The translations under genes were made by a program, and so were the position numbers. Positions 53,545 to 62,916 of a DNA stretch of 64,000 nt are shown here, in pieces. The stretch comes from Nothophaeocryptopus gaeumannii (Eukaryota; Ascomycota; Dothideomycetes; Mycosphaerellales; Mycosphaerellaceae): contig JASISA010000027.1 in assembly GCA_031771865.1 (NCBI GenBank), positions 62,001 to 126,000 on the forward strand. Reading direction: 5' to 3'. Within the stretch, counting starts at the first letter, position 1. Each line of letters starts with the position of its first letter. The notes beneath the pieces are model-generated. The model was not told the origin of the DNA. It searched no databases and saw only the letters and a list, made by a program, of their open reading frames with translations.

Positions 53545-54414
53545 ATGGAGTCGATAAGTCCTCAGATCGAGGACCTGACAGCCAGTATTGACGGCCTCGA
53601 ATCCTCCCTCAAACCCGTCTTGCAAGCCGCCCTTTCCACCAGCGCATCCAAACTCCCACTCCTCGACAAAGCAAAACTCTACGTCCTAGCCACATACGCG
53701 ATCGAATCAATCCTCTTTTCATATCTACGCCTCAATGGCGTCGACGCGAAAAACCATCCGGTATTCCGGGAATTGAACCGCGTCAAAGAGTACTTCAACA
53801 AAATCAAGAGCGCCGAAGCGGAGGGTGTTGGCTCGAAGGCGCGGATAGATAAGGATGCTGCAGGTAGATTCATCAAGGCGGGGCTCGCGGGGAATGAGAA
53901 GTATGATCGGGAGAGGAAGGAGAGGCAGGAGCGGGAGAGGGCTGGCGCGAAGAGAAAGCTGGAGGAAATGAGTACTGGGACACACACGAGATTTGAAGGG
54001 GCCGCGAAGAGGATACGAGGCAACGAGGAGACTGTTGGTGTGGTCAAGGCGACTGAGGCAGACTCCGATGACGACGCTTCTGCCCCGTCATCTACTGGCA
54101 AATCATCGAAAAATTCAAAGAAGCGAAAGAGTACGGAGTCTGCTTCTGCGAACTTGCCCGGTTCTGATGATGTCGATGGAGGCGTGTCGCTCACGACTCG
54201 AACCAAGCCGGCACCGCTCTGGACGCCTGAGGCAACACAGAGGTTGAAGGACAGGATCGCCCAGCTGAAGGCGAAGAGTAAATCCGCGCGAAGCAAGGAC
54301 GAAGCAAAGGAACTAAAGAAGCTGAAGATGGAGAGGCGGAAGTCTGGCGAGGATAATGAGCGCTTTGAGACCTTCCCCGGAGATATCACTGAAAACTGCT
54401 TACTACAGGCGTAA
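53545..54414 (+). CDS. lrp1: Exosome cofactor Lrp1/Rrp47 (C1D-like, Sas10/Utp3/C1D domain)
   Basis: Intronless 289-aa protein from ATG 53545 (MESISPQIEDL); the frame upstream opens only from a non-ATG codon. The Sas10/C1D domain covers about residues 10-100: LESSLKPVLQAALSTSASKL, LPLLDKAKLYVLATYAIESI, FSYLRLNGVDAKNHPVFREL, RVKEYFNKIKSAE. The remaining half is basic/acidic low complexity (KNSKKRKSTESAS), as usual for the RNA-binding tail. Role: partner of Rrp6 in the nuclear exosome, in rRNA and snoRNA 3' processing. Divergent from the SET gene. Confidence 0.9.
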   Translation: MESISPQIEDLTASIDGLESSLKPVLQAALSTSASKLPLLDKAKLYVLATYAIESILFSYLRLNGVDAKNHPVFRELNRVKEYFNKIKSAEAEGVGSKARIDKDAAGRFIKAGLAGNEKYDRERKERQERERAGAKRKLEEMSTGTHTRFEGAAKRIRGNEETVGVVKATEADSDDDASAPSSTGKSSKNSKKRKSTESASANLPGSDDVDGGVSLTTRTKPAPLWTPEATQRLKDRIAQLKAKSKSARSKDEAKELKKLKMERRKSGEDNERFETFPGDITENCLLQA

Positions 54415-55639
54415 TGATACCCATTGCGAGACCGGCCTGACCGCCGAACATATCTGGCGTGAATAGCCATTCATCACCAGAATCTCGCTCCTCGACACAA
54501 GCGAGTCATCCGGCGTCACCGCACAGGTCATTTTAACCTCTCCGCGGAATACGGAAGGGACAACAACCCTCTTGCAGCCAGCGAAGGCTTGGACGACAAT
54601 GAGATGGCTTCTGTTCTCATGAATCACTTACTTGACAACGGGCGACTCGATGAATTTGTATCTCGGAGGCTATCCAAGGACTCGAGCATGTCTGGCGTTC
54701 TAATCAACGCTGACCAGCGTCAATTTCACATTTTCCGAGCATATGAGCATGTGATGTCGTCCAGTCTCACTTCTTTCATTGGAGCGCACTCGTGGAAGAC
54801 AACTTTGCATATAAACTCCTACTTCCTCACTAGTCCGCGATCCGAGAATGGTCCGACTGGTGCTCACTCTTGGCGATCTTCAAAGGAACCAGCGGCGCGT
54901 ACTTCGACTTCAAGCCGCGTCGCGTGAATGAGGCTCGAGCTTAAAATGCGCTTCTGGCTCTGAAGCAACGTCATCTTTGAAGCTTATCATATCGACACGA
55001 TTTTCTGCGACTTCCAAAGATCACGAGTGAACTGGAACTGGAACTGGCGGGATCAATAGAGCACGATGGCCTTGTCCACCGCCAACTATGCCCTCGTACC
55101 ATCTGGCTGCGCTATGCGCATGGACCTCAAGGCGTGAAGCAATGCCGAGACCTCACGTGTAGTCATATGTGCTTCTTACGCTAAAGAGGCGCCACTGAGC
55201 CGCATAGCAAGACAAATGCTTCCTTTCGCCCTCGACCAACATGAGATCTCGATTGTGATGTCAGCGCGCTCAGAAATGCACCTCTCACCTTGTGACGACT
55301 GCTGACTGTTCGCAGCATCTCACGCTCCTCCATGCGAACATCGCACGATCTCAGCTGCATCTCAAATAATGTTCTCCCCGGACGTGGAACCTGGGGCTTC
55401 CTCATGATAGACATTTCCGATGCCGAGACAATAATATCCCAATTGGAATGACGATGGTGGATGTCTCTACTTTAAACTTCCAGCTACAGTATTCGGTAGG
55501 TAGCCGCTTGTTCGGTCGTCTCCTCCTTCCAGTAGCTTGATGATCATAAGCATCGTTTGTCTCTTCTTACCCCAGACTTCGTGTTGCCTTGCGCGACTCA
55601 ACCGCATTTCCTTTCTGTCGCCTATCGACTTGTGCTATC
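54415..55639. other. Intergenic with one weak open frame
   Basis: About 1.2 kb. A plus-strand frame 54604-54927 (108 codons from ATG, MASVLMNHLLDNGRLDEFVS) has no recognisable domain; I do not call it a gene. The last 200 bases are pyrimidine-rich promoter of the sugar transporter. Confidence 0.35.
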
Positions 55640-57451
55640 ATGAAGGGCCTCCTCTCCCACCATGGCCTTCTGGGCGACAAGCTCACTGGACGTGCGCTTC
55701 AAATCGGAGTCTGCGTTACTGGATCCTCTGGTTTCTTGCTGCTGGGATATGATCGTAAGTTCAGAATCATCACGCGACTCATCGCAAGATCAAATCAACC
55801 ACATACTTATACGGATATTGTACAGAGGGCGTCATGTCCGGCATCATTACCGAACCGATCTTTCTCCAAACCTTTCCGCAAATGGATCCTATGAACAAAT
55901 CCGGCGCTATCCAAGCCCTCGTTGTCGCTATCTACGAAATCGGTTGTTTGATCGGTGCTCTTGGAATTATCTACTTCGGTGATAAGATTGGTAGGAGGAG
56001 GAGTATACTGCTAGGTGCGATCATCATGTGCATTGGAGCTGTGATTCAGACCACAAGTTTCGGCCTTGCGCAGATCATTGTGGGAAGAATAGTTACTGGC
56101 ATTGGGAATGGAATGAATACGAGTACAATTCCGGTTTATCAGGTGAATCCTACACATGCGATCATTTGCGCCGCATAGCCAAGTCAAACACTGACACTTG
56201 AGTTAGTCTGAAATCGCCCCTCCCAAAATCCGCGGCTTCCTCGTCCTCTTCGAAGGCGCCCTCATCACCCTCGGCATAGTAATCTCCTACTGGCTCAACT
56301 ATGGTTTCTGGTTCGTAACCAAATACGGCAGCTTCCAATGGCGATTCCCCATCGCTTTCCAAATCGTCTTTGCGGTGCTCCTCATGGCTGGAGTTCTTCT
56401 CTTTCCGGAATCACCGAGATGGTTGTTGAAGCATAATAAGACGGAAGATGCGGCACAGATTATGGCGAGGCTGGAGGATACGACAGCGGATTCGGAACAG
56501 GTGCAGAATGATATCAAGGAGATTGAGGAGTTGAATAAGATTACGGAGAGCAAGAAGTTGAGTTGGAAGGAGTTTATCTCTAATGGGAGGGAGATGAATG
56601 GGTGGCGTGCCTCAGCAGCATGTCTCTCGCAAGCCTTCCAACAAATCGGTGGTATCAATTTGGTATGTCTTCTCCCACCCTCTCTCGAATCCTCATCCAA
56701 CTAATATGGTTTCCAGGTCACATACTACGCCACCACCGTCTTCGAAGACTCCCTCCAATTCGATCCCGCCCTCTCCCGTTTCATGACCGGCTGGCTCGGA
56801 ACCGAATACTTCCTCGCCGCCTGCCTCGCCCTCTTCGTCGTCGACCGTCTCGGCCGTCGTCGGCTCATGATGTGGGGAGCAGCAGGCATGGCCGTCTCGC
56901 TTCTCGTCATCGGCGCAGCTCTTTCCACCGGCCAGAAGAGCGGAGCATATGCCGCGACCGTCTTCATCTTCGTCTACGATACCTTCTTCGCTCTTGGATG
57001 GCTGGGAGTCACGTGGCTATATCCTGCGGAGGTTACGCCGATCAGGATCAGAGCGCAGGCGAACGGATTGAGTACGTCGAGCAACTGGATCTTCAATTAC
57101 GCCGTCGTGCAACTGGCGCCTATCATGATCAACACGATCGCCTGGAAGACATACTTCGTCTTTATGTGTTTCAACTTCGCCTTTATCCCCGTCATCTACT
57201 TCCTCTTTCCGGAAACAAACGGCCACAAGCTGGAGACTCTGGATGCTATCTTTGCGGAGGCGCATGAGAAGGGAGAGAATGCGGTGTTTACGGAAAGGAG
57301 ATGGAGGAAGAAAGGGTCAGAGGTAGATGTTGAGTCAAATGGCGAGGTTGGAGTTGAGGATGCGAGTGGGAAGGAGAAGAGTCTTGATGCCGCGGAAGGG
57401 ATCAAACATGAGCCGAGTCAGGGAGATGAGAAGTATGAGAGTATTTCTTAG
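55640..57451 (+). CDS. MFS sugar transporter (hexose/quinate-type)
   Basis: Four exons: 55640-55754, 55826-56142, 56207-56662 and 56717-57451, 540 aa, all in frame. Introns are 71, 64 and 54 nt with GT-AG ends. Splice 1 creates LLLGYDQGVMSGIITEP, the hallmark GYDQGVMSG of fungal sugar porters. Others: YFGDKIGRRRSILLG, VGRIVTGIGNGMNTSTIPVY joined to SEIAPPKIRG, LFPESPRWLLKHNK (PESPRWL), QQIGGINL joined to VTYYATTVFE, VDRLGRRRLMMWGAAGMAVS and FPETNGHKLETLD (PET-G). About twelve membrane segments. Family role: proton-coupled or facilitated sugar uptake at the plasma membrane. Acidic/basic C-tail. Confidence 0.95.
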
Positions 57452-57591
57452 TGGATTGGATGGTATTTTGATCGGTATTTAAAGAAGACTAATATTTCGA
57501 GTCTTCTTATCTCGTACCAAGTCGTCTCGCCATGCGACCTAAATCGCGCGGAGCGCACAGAAACCCCAGAAACCACAGCATCGTACAGCAA

Positions 57592-57917
57592 CCCCTCTAA
57601 CATCCGGCTCTTGGCAGGTATATCGATGGGGCAGCCGAAGCATCAGCTGGGGCATTTTTCTCCGACCCCTGAGAGGAGTCGACCGTGGCCCAATGCAGAG
57701 GGAAAGCGGTAGATGACAGTCCGGTCAAGGATATATACCTCCCGTCGCAGGTGAGCTTCACCAGGGTCCTCGAAGCCACTAGCGCCGCCGATGCCAATCA
57801 CATGCGCGCTAAGGGGCCCGTGAATGAATCATGTGCGGAGGGTGTATGTGCGACGATGTGAATATACTGCTTCGCTGAATTAGAGGGGAGATGACGGGAA
57901 CTAAGAGCAAGACAAGT
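57592..57917. repeat. Diverged tandem duplication, unit 1
   Basis: Shares in order with unit 2 (57989-58303): CCCCTC-AACATCC, ATATATACCT, CAGGGTCC, a CGCCG/AAGC-CACAT block, GTGAATGAATC, a GTGAATAT/GTGGATAT block, and TAAGAGCA-GACAAG. Spacing differs by small indels; the offset between units is about 397 bases. It looks non-coding on both strands (stops in all frames), although a minus-strand reading has RMLEG at equivalent places in both units. Confidence 0.65.
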
Positions 57918-57988
57918 CTTTTCAAGCACCTTATCGATTCCTCATAAGATAGAAAGAATATACACCACGGCATGATCCAAGCTCATCG

Positions 57989-58303
57989 CCCCTCCAACAT
58001 CCTTCTCACAGCAGATACATATCGATTGGACGGCCGGAGCGTTGTGGGGGTCCTTCTTCGCCCCCGCGATGGTTCACAGCTAGCGGAGAGAAGAAGCAGA
58101 CGACGTTCGAGCCAAGAATATATACCTGCTATGCGCTGCTGCCTGCTGCAGGGTCCAAGCGCGGCGCCGACGCTAAGCACATAGACGCCGCGGAGGAGGT
58201 GAATGAATCGGGTGCTGCGGCTGCATGTGAGAGGATGTGGATATGTGGGTTTGCCGTACATGAACAGAACCGGGAGCAGATGATTCTAAGAGCACGAGAC
58301 AAG
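57989..58303. repeat. Diverged tandem duplication, unit 2
   Basis: Second copy of the unit at 57592-57917, with the same ordered blocks, including the central ATATATACCT TATA-like element and the GTGAATGAATC block. Confidence 0.65.
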
Positions 58304-58614
58304 CAGGTGCTCAGCCGAAGACAAGCCGAGTGTCAGTAGCAAACAGATCTTCACCGGCGTGCACGGTTCACAGGAGGAAAGTACAAGTACGCCGTCGACT
58401 TGCTACTTAACACTCTCTTCTTTCTTCTACAAACCGGTGGCCCCGGACTTTGAGTTACCGGCATTGGTCTGGACCCGCTGCCTCATCGATGGACTTTGTC
58501 AAGGCAGAGGATCGGAGAGGTACACTGTTCGAAGCAGTGCTAGTAGAGGCGATGTTCAACCGTATATGCAGTGTGTTGGATCGCACGGGCATTTCACCAA
58601 TCCCACTATGCTCG

Positions 58615-59626
58615 CTACTGCCTCAGCTTCTTCCCCCTCAAAAACTCCCAATGCGGCATACTCGCCTCAATAATCCCCTTCAGCATCTCCGCCGCCTTTC
58701 CATCAAACTCCTTCTTAATCGCTTCAACTTCATCATCTATGCTGACGTTCTTTTTAGCTTTCCCCTCAAGCAACCCCTCCGAATTAATCAAACTCCACAA
58801 CATTCGCCTATGCAACTGCGGCATTTTCTCCTGCTCTGCATTCGGCATCTTCTCCCATTTGAAAATACATTGCTCCGGGTCCAGACCCGCCTCCCTCGCT
58901 ATCTTCTTAACAAACTCTGGCGATGTCATGTAATCTTCTGCCTCGACGACGATAGGCGTAATACCGTGGTGGATATAGAACTCGTATAAGGATCGTTGCC
59001 AGAACAAGGTAGATGCAAAGATGGAATTGCAAGGGTTGATGGAGTTTTCCACGTGGGACATGGCGCGGTAGGCGGCGGGGGTGATGAGGGCCGGGTGGCG
59101 GATTGTGAGGATCGGGACGGTGCCGGGGTGAAGGATGAGGTCGTCTGGGATCATAGTGAAGTTGGAGGGTGAGGGTGTTGGTTTTGATGAGGGGGATTGG
59201 TTCCATGCTTTGGTTACGTATTCGAGCATGTTGGTTGGAAAGGTGGTGAAGTGGACGTGTTCGTGCATGAAGAGGGTTTTGCCCTGGCATAGCGCATCAG
59301 TATCCGAATAATGATGGATCTGACTAAAGTGGCAGTATGCTTGTGCTCACCTCCGCATGAGCATCGGCAAGAGCTTTCTCCCACGTCTTGGTGCCTTCAT
59401 TGACCGTCTGCTCGTAAGGCGCTCGCACCGATTCAGGGATGCCAGCTGCGACTGAGTCCTCTATCAGGCATGCGACCTGAAATTGTGGCCGAGCTGGAGC
59501 GTATGGATGCCATATATATGTGCAAAAGTCTTGCTTCGATAACATCCTCTCCAGAAGATGACATGCTGTACGGCCTTGAGACCAGAGCAGGACCTGCGAC
59601 GGCTTAGGTTTTGTTGATGCGGCCAT
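58615..59626 (-). CDS. P-loop sulfotransferase-like protein
   Basis: Two exons: 59626-59351 (92 codons) and 59283-58615, 314 aa. The 67-nt intron has GTGAGC and CAG ends; splicing joins DAHAE to GKTLFMHEHVHF. Near the N-terminus QVLLWSQGRTACHLLERMLS resembles the PAPS 5'-phosphosulfate-binding loop of the fungal sulfotransferase-like P-loop family. ILTIRHPALITPAAYRAM is an R-x-P segment equivalent to the 3'-phosphate-binding region. Such proteins form a large fungal family with few known members; sulfotransferase activity is inferred from fold motifs only. ATG 59626 is the first in the frame after a non-ATG opening. Confidence 0.8.
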
Positions 59627-60148
59627 GATATCTCGCGTGCCCAAAAGTATCTGCCCTACCAGCGGTTTTCATCTTTCCGCAACAGTGCCCGTCGAATGGT
59701 ATATATTGTTCGCACCCGAAAAGCCCTAGAACTGATCGTGCAAAATCCTTCCGCTGACACACTCTCGGTAGCGCCTGGTAGGATGCGCTAGTGTGATGAG
59801 TTTTTTGGTCGAGATGGTCTGGTTCTGTATACTCATCGCATTTGCAACTCCATTTGGAGGCATTCATGCCTAGACACTGCGATGAGGCCAATGCTCAGTC
59901 GACAATGTAAGCTTGCCAATGTCAAGTTTGGATAATCGTACGGCTGGGTCCGTTCATGTCGTACTTCATTATTAATGTTCTTCTTCGTGCATCATTCAGT
60001 CAACTGCCCGAAATGCCGTTATGCTGCTTGCTTGCTTTTTGGTCATGAATTCCGCCAACGCGTTCGCTAAAATTCGCTGCACCAAAGTTGTGTACAGATA
60101 TTAGCTGTCGATGTCGGTTATTCAAAATAACTCGAATGAAGAGACCGG
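59627..60148. other. Intergenic
   Basis: Promoter side of the sulfotransferase-like gene and 3' flank of the bZIP gene; no gene supported. Confidence 0.4.
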
Positions 60149-61469
60149 CTACGTGTCGATAGATTCAATCTTCATGGGACCAGTTGCTGAGACTGACGAG
60201 CCGGGCGCGGGACTAGCTGCGATCATAGAGGCTGCTTCTTTGGAGTCAATCACATGCTGAAGGGTGTCCCGGATGTCGTTCGCATCGACAACTGCACCGA
60301 ACCTACGAATGGTCAGTCGTGAAGCCAAGCCATGCAGTTGAGTAAATCTTACCGATAGCAGTGCACTTTCTTCAAAAGGTTGCTCTTCAAGAACTCAAAA
60401 TCATTGACTCCCAACCCCTTCACTCGTGAGTCCTGCATGATCTTGATCCATGCTCTGACAGGCGGTACTTCGACTTCCGAGACCTCCAGCCGTGAACTGA
60501 GGTTCAACAGTCGAAGCAAGTCGTTCCGCTGTACGTCGGGCATTTGCGTGGGCTATCGGTCCGTTGGCGTATTCATGAGATGACTGTAGCTTGGCGCGGT
60601 TGCCATGAGTGCGTGTCCTGAGATGTGTTGGTTTTCGCCATCGTCTGGCACCTCCATGGGCTGTCCCATCATCTCTCCATTCTCGCCAGTTTGAAAATTG
60701 TGCGCTCGTACGTGCAGGTACTGTATGTGACCCATACAAGGGCGCTCAAGTCTGCAGTTTCCCGTGAGCAAATGCCAACTCACACTGTGGATTGACAAAA
60801 CTTACGAGAGAACGAAGTCCAATCCCAACTCGTCATAGTCAATCCCAATCGGAGGAAATTGGGTTGTGAGTTGTGTCACAGTTGAGCTTGGTCTCGTAAG
60901 ACTTCGTTCAAGCTTGACAGATGCGGCTGCCTGATATGCTTCGTCAGAAGCGAACCCACGCGTTTCAGAAATCTCCCATACACTTTCCTGCCGCTGGCCC
61001 GGGAAGACGTTACGAGCCGCTACCTCCTGTAGAGGTACGTCAGCAGTCATACCGGGAAACCCATCCGATGTCGAAAAGCTGCTATTCCTCGTGGCACCGC
61101 AGGTTTTACTAAGGCCGTCATACCCGGAATCGTTGCTCGAAGAAGACAATTGGACGAAGTCACGGAGTCGTTGGACTTCTTCGCGGAGTCTATCTCGTTC
61201 AGTGACAGCTTCATCCCGGGTTACGACGGCTGAATCTCGCTCTCGTGATGCTTGCGCAAAGAGCTCTTTCAATCTGAACACCTCCAGTTCCAGGTCTTTC
61301 GTGTATTGTTCCTTTCGTTCTCGATGCGTTCTAGACATTCATTAGCCTGTGTTCCAGGGTCTACAGCTCACAGATATCACCTCTGAGCCTGTCGATTTCG
61401 CTCGAGCTTTTCGGATGGCGCGGGTCTGCTATCTCTCTTCGGACCTGGCTTCTTCTTCCTCTGAGGCAT
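60149..61469 (-). pseudogene. bZIP transcription factor with an in-frame TAG
   Basis: Four exons: 61469-61381, 61330-60806, 60751-60353 and 60302-60149, 389 codons in frame. Introns are 50, 54 and 50 nt with GT-AG ends. Exons 1-2 encode a basic region KLERNRQAQRTHRERKEQYT followed by a leucine zipper-like coiled coil (LELEVFRLKELFAQASRERD). The C-terminal domain is typical of a fungal bZIP family: MPDVQRNDLLRLLNLSSRL, VPPVRAWIKIMQ, LLKKVHCYR joined to FGAVVDANDI. TAG at 60555-60553 (codon 271, where CAG would fit) interrupts between NTPTDR and PTQMPDVQ. If translated as is, a 270-aa protein keeps the DNA-binding domain but loses the conserved C-terminal domain. Confidence 0.8.
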
Positions 61470-62464
61470 GACCGGCACTGGCCCCGAAGGCCGAATACCA
61501 ATCGCGTCTTCACCGCCAGCTACTACGCTTGAGATCAGCTTCGTTCTCGAGAAGCGCTACGTTGTTTGCGCAGCAGGAGGAAGTCTGGAACTTGAGCGAA
61601 GTGGCGTCGGTGCACGTGATGATGAAGAGTCTTACCAGACATGTTGGGTATGCTGGCCTCAGCAGCCAGCGGACGCTGTGTGTTCATCGCGAGTGTTTAA
61701 GCAAGGCCTCGATGGTGTGCTAGTCGAGGTTGAAGCTCATCCAGTAAGGTGGTAAGTAGGAAAGTCAATGTTAGTGGATATGATGAACCTCAGAGCGATA
61801 TGATCACTTCTGAAGCCCTATCAACGTGGAAGGCAACGGCGTGTGCGCCCGCAGCGCCGAGGCCACCACTATCGTCAGTGTCCAGCTCACTGGGCACCCT
61901 TAGCGGAGATGTAGTCTTGGGTATCCTAGTTGGGACATAGGTTGAGCATACAGACAAAAGACACCAATGCAAGCGGGTACGCCGGGGGAGACGCAGGCCC
62001 GGCGAGTCGCATGAGAAAGACATCGTCTGTTTGGTACGCTATCGGATCGGGAGTGTAATACGTCAATCCCGAGGAGTAGCTGCAGCCATCTCATGCAATA
62101 GAAGGAGTCTGAGCTCGGGGCCGGGTCCGCGAGGTTAGCTCAGCAGAGATCGTCGTCGTGGCGGCGCATATAATTTGTCAACAGTCGCGGCCATATGTAC
62201 AGTAGGCATCCCAGCGGCATCTTTTCCCTGGCGAGGGCGTGTTGCGATGTGTGAGAGGCGGGAGGCGACCTCGGTGAAGGACTGGAACCCTTGCCACGTG
62301 ATCTTCGGCCCGATCGGCTCAACGGTGATCGGCTCCAACTCTTTTGCTCCGAAGACCAACATCATTGGCGTGGTCTTGCTGTGATCAGTAATCATCAATT
62401 TGCATCTCCACGAAGGTCGCTCATATCATGTTTCGTGTGATTCCATATCTTATCTTCACAGATC
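61470..62464. other. Intergenic, with a weak minus-strand fragment
   Basis: About 1 kb with no supported gene. A minus-strand frame at 62135-62398 (phrase ELEPITVEPIGPKITWQGFQ) looks protein-like but has no recognised domain. Confidence 0.35.
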
Positions 62465-62785
62465 ATGGCCACTCCGTTCGCCTCACTCAAGCATAGCTGG
62501 GCGGGGGAAGATGCCTTGATCGGTGCATTGCTGGTGGATTAGGCGCCTGCATCGCTATCGAGTCCAAATGATCTACCACGGCTTCCAGGTGTGGCGGGCA
62601 TTTCTCAGGATGGGAAAGAAGCACTCCCGAGTGTCGTTGCGAGCAGACACCAGGGAAATGTGGAAAATCTTCAGGAGATCGAAGATGAGCTGACTTTCAA
62701 CATGCTGTGCAACAACAGGAACGTTATCCATTGGTCGGACCTGGCTCCTTCTTCACGTCAAAGGCTGGCAACCAAAGCCTCATAT
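62465..62785 (+). pseudogene. Unidentified exon-like ORF with one in-frame TAG
   Basis: ATG 62465 opens a 107-codon frame (MATPFASLKHSWAGEDALIG). It is interrupted only by TAG at 62540-62542, where CAG would fit. It continues to a GTAAGT donor at 62786 (LTFNMLCNNRNVIHWSDLAP, ATKASY|). No second exon was identified and no domain recognised. It may be a decayed gene fragment; chance cannot be excluded. Confidence 0.3.
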
Positions 62786-62916
62786 GTAAGTAGACGGCGA
62801 CGGACCTCAAGCCCGTGATATGCAAGCCCTTCTTTTCTGCTCGGAGAGTTTTGGCGAAACTTTAGCGATAGCCACGCGAGAAATGTCGTACCGTATACGT
62901 GCTGTCTCGCGAGCCA

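Larger units (their letters stand above)
57452..58614. other. Intergenic region holding a tandem duplication
   Basis: Between the sugar transporter and the sulfotransferase-like gene (convergent). No gene is supported. Most of it is occupied by two diverged copies of a 320-bp unit, annotated separately. Confidence 0.45.

Noticed and set aside
2400..62785. Stop-codon reassignment (UAG/UAA read as Gln)
   Set aside because: Intact genes in the same window end with TAA, TAG and TGA at the expected family C-termini, so the stops are real.
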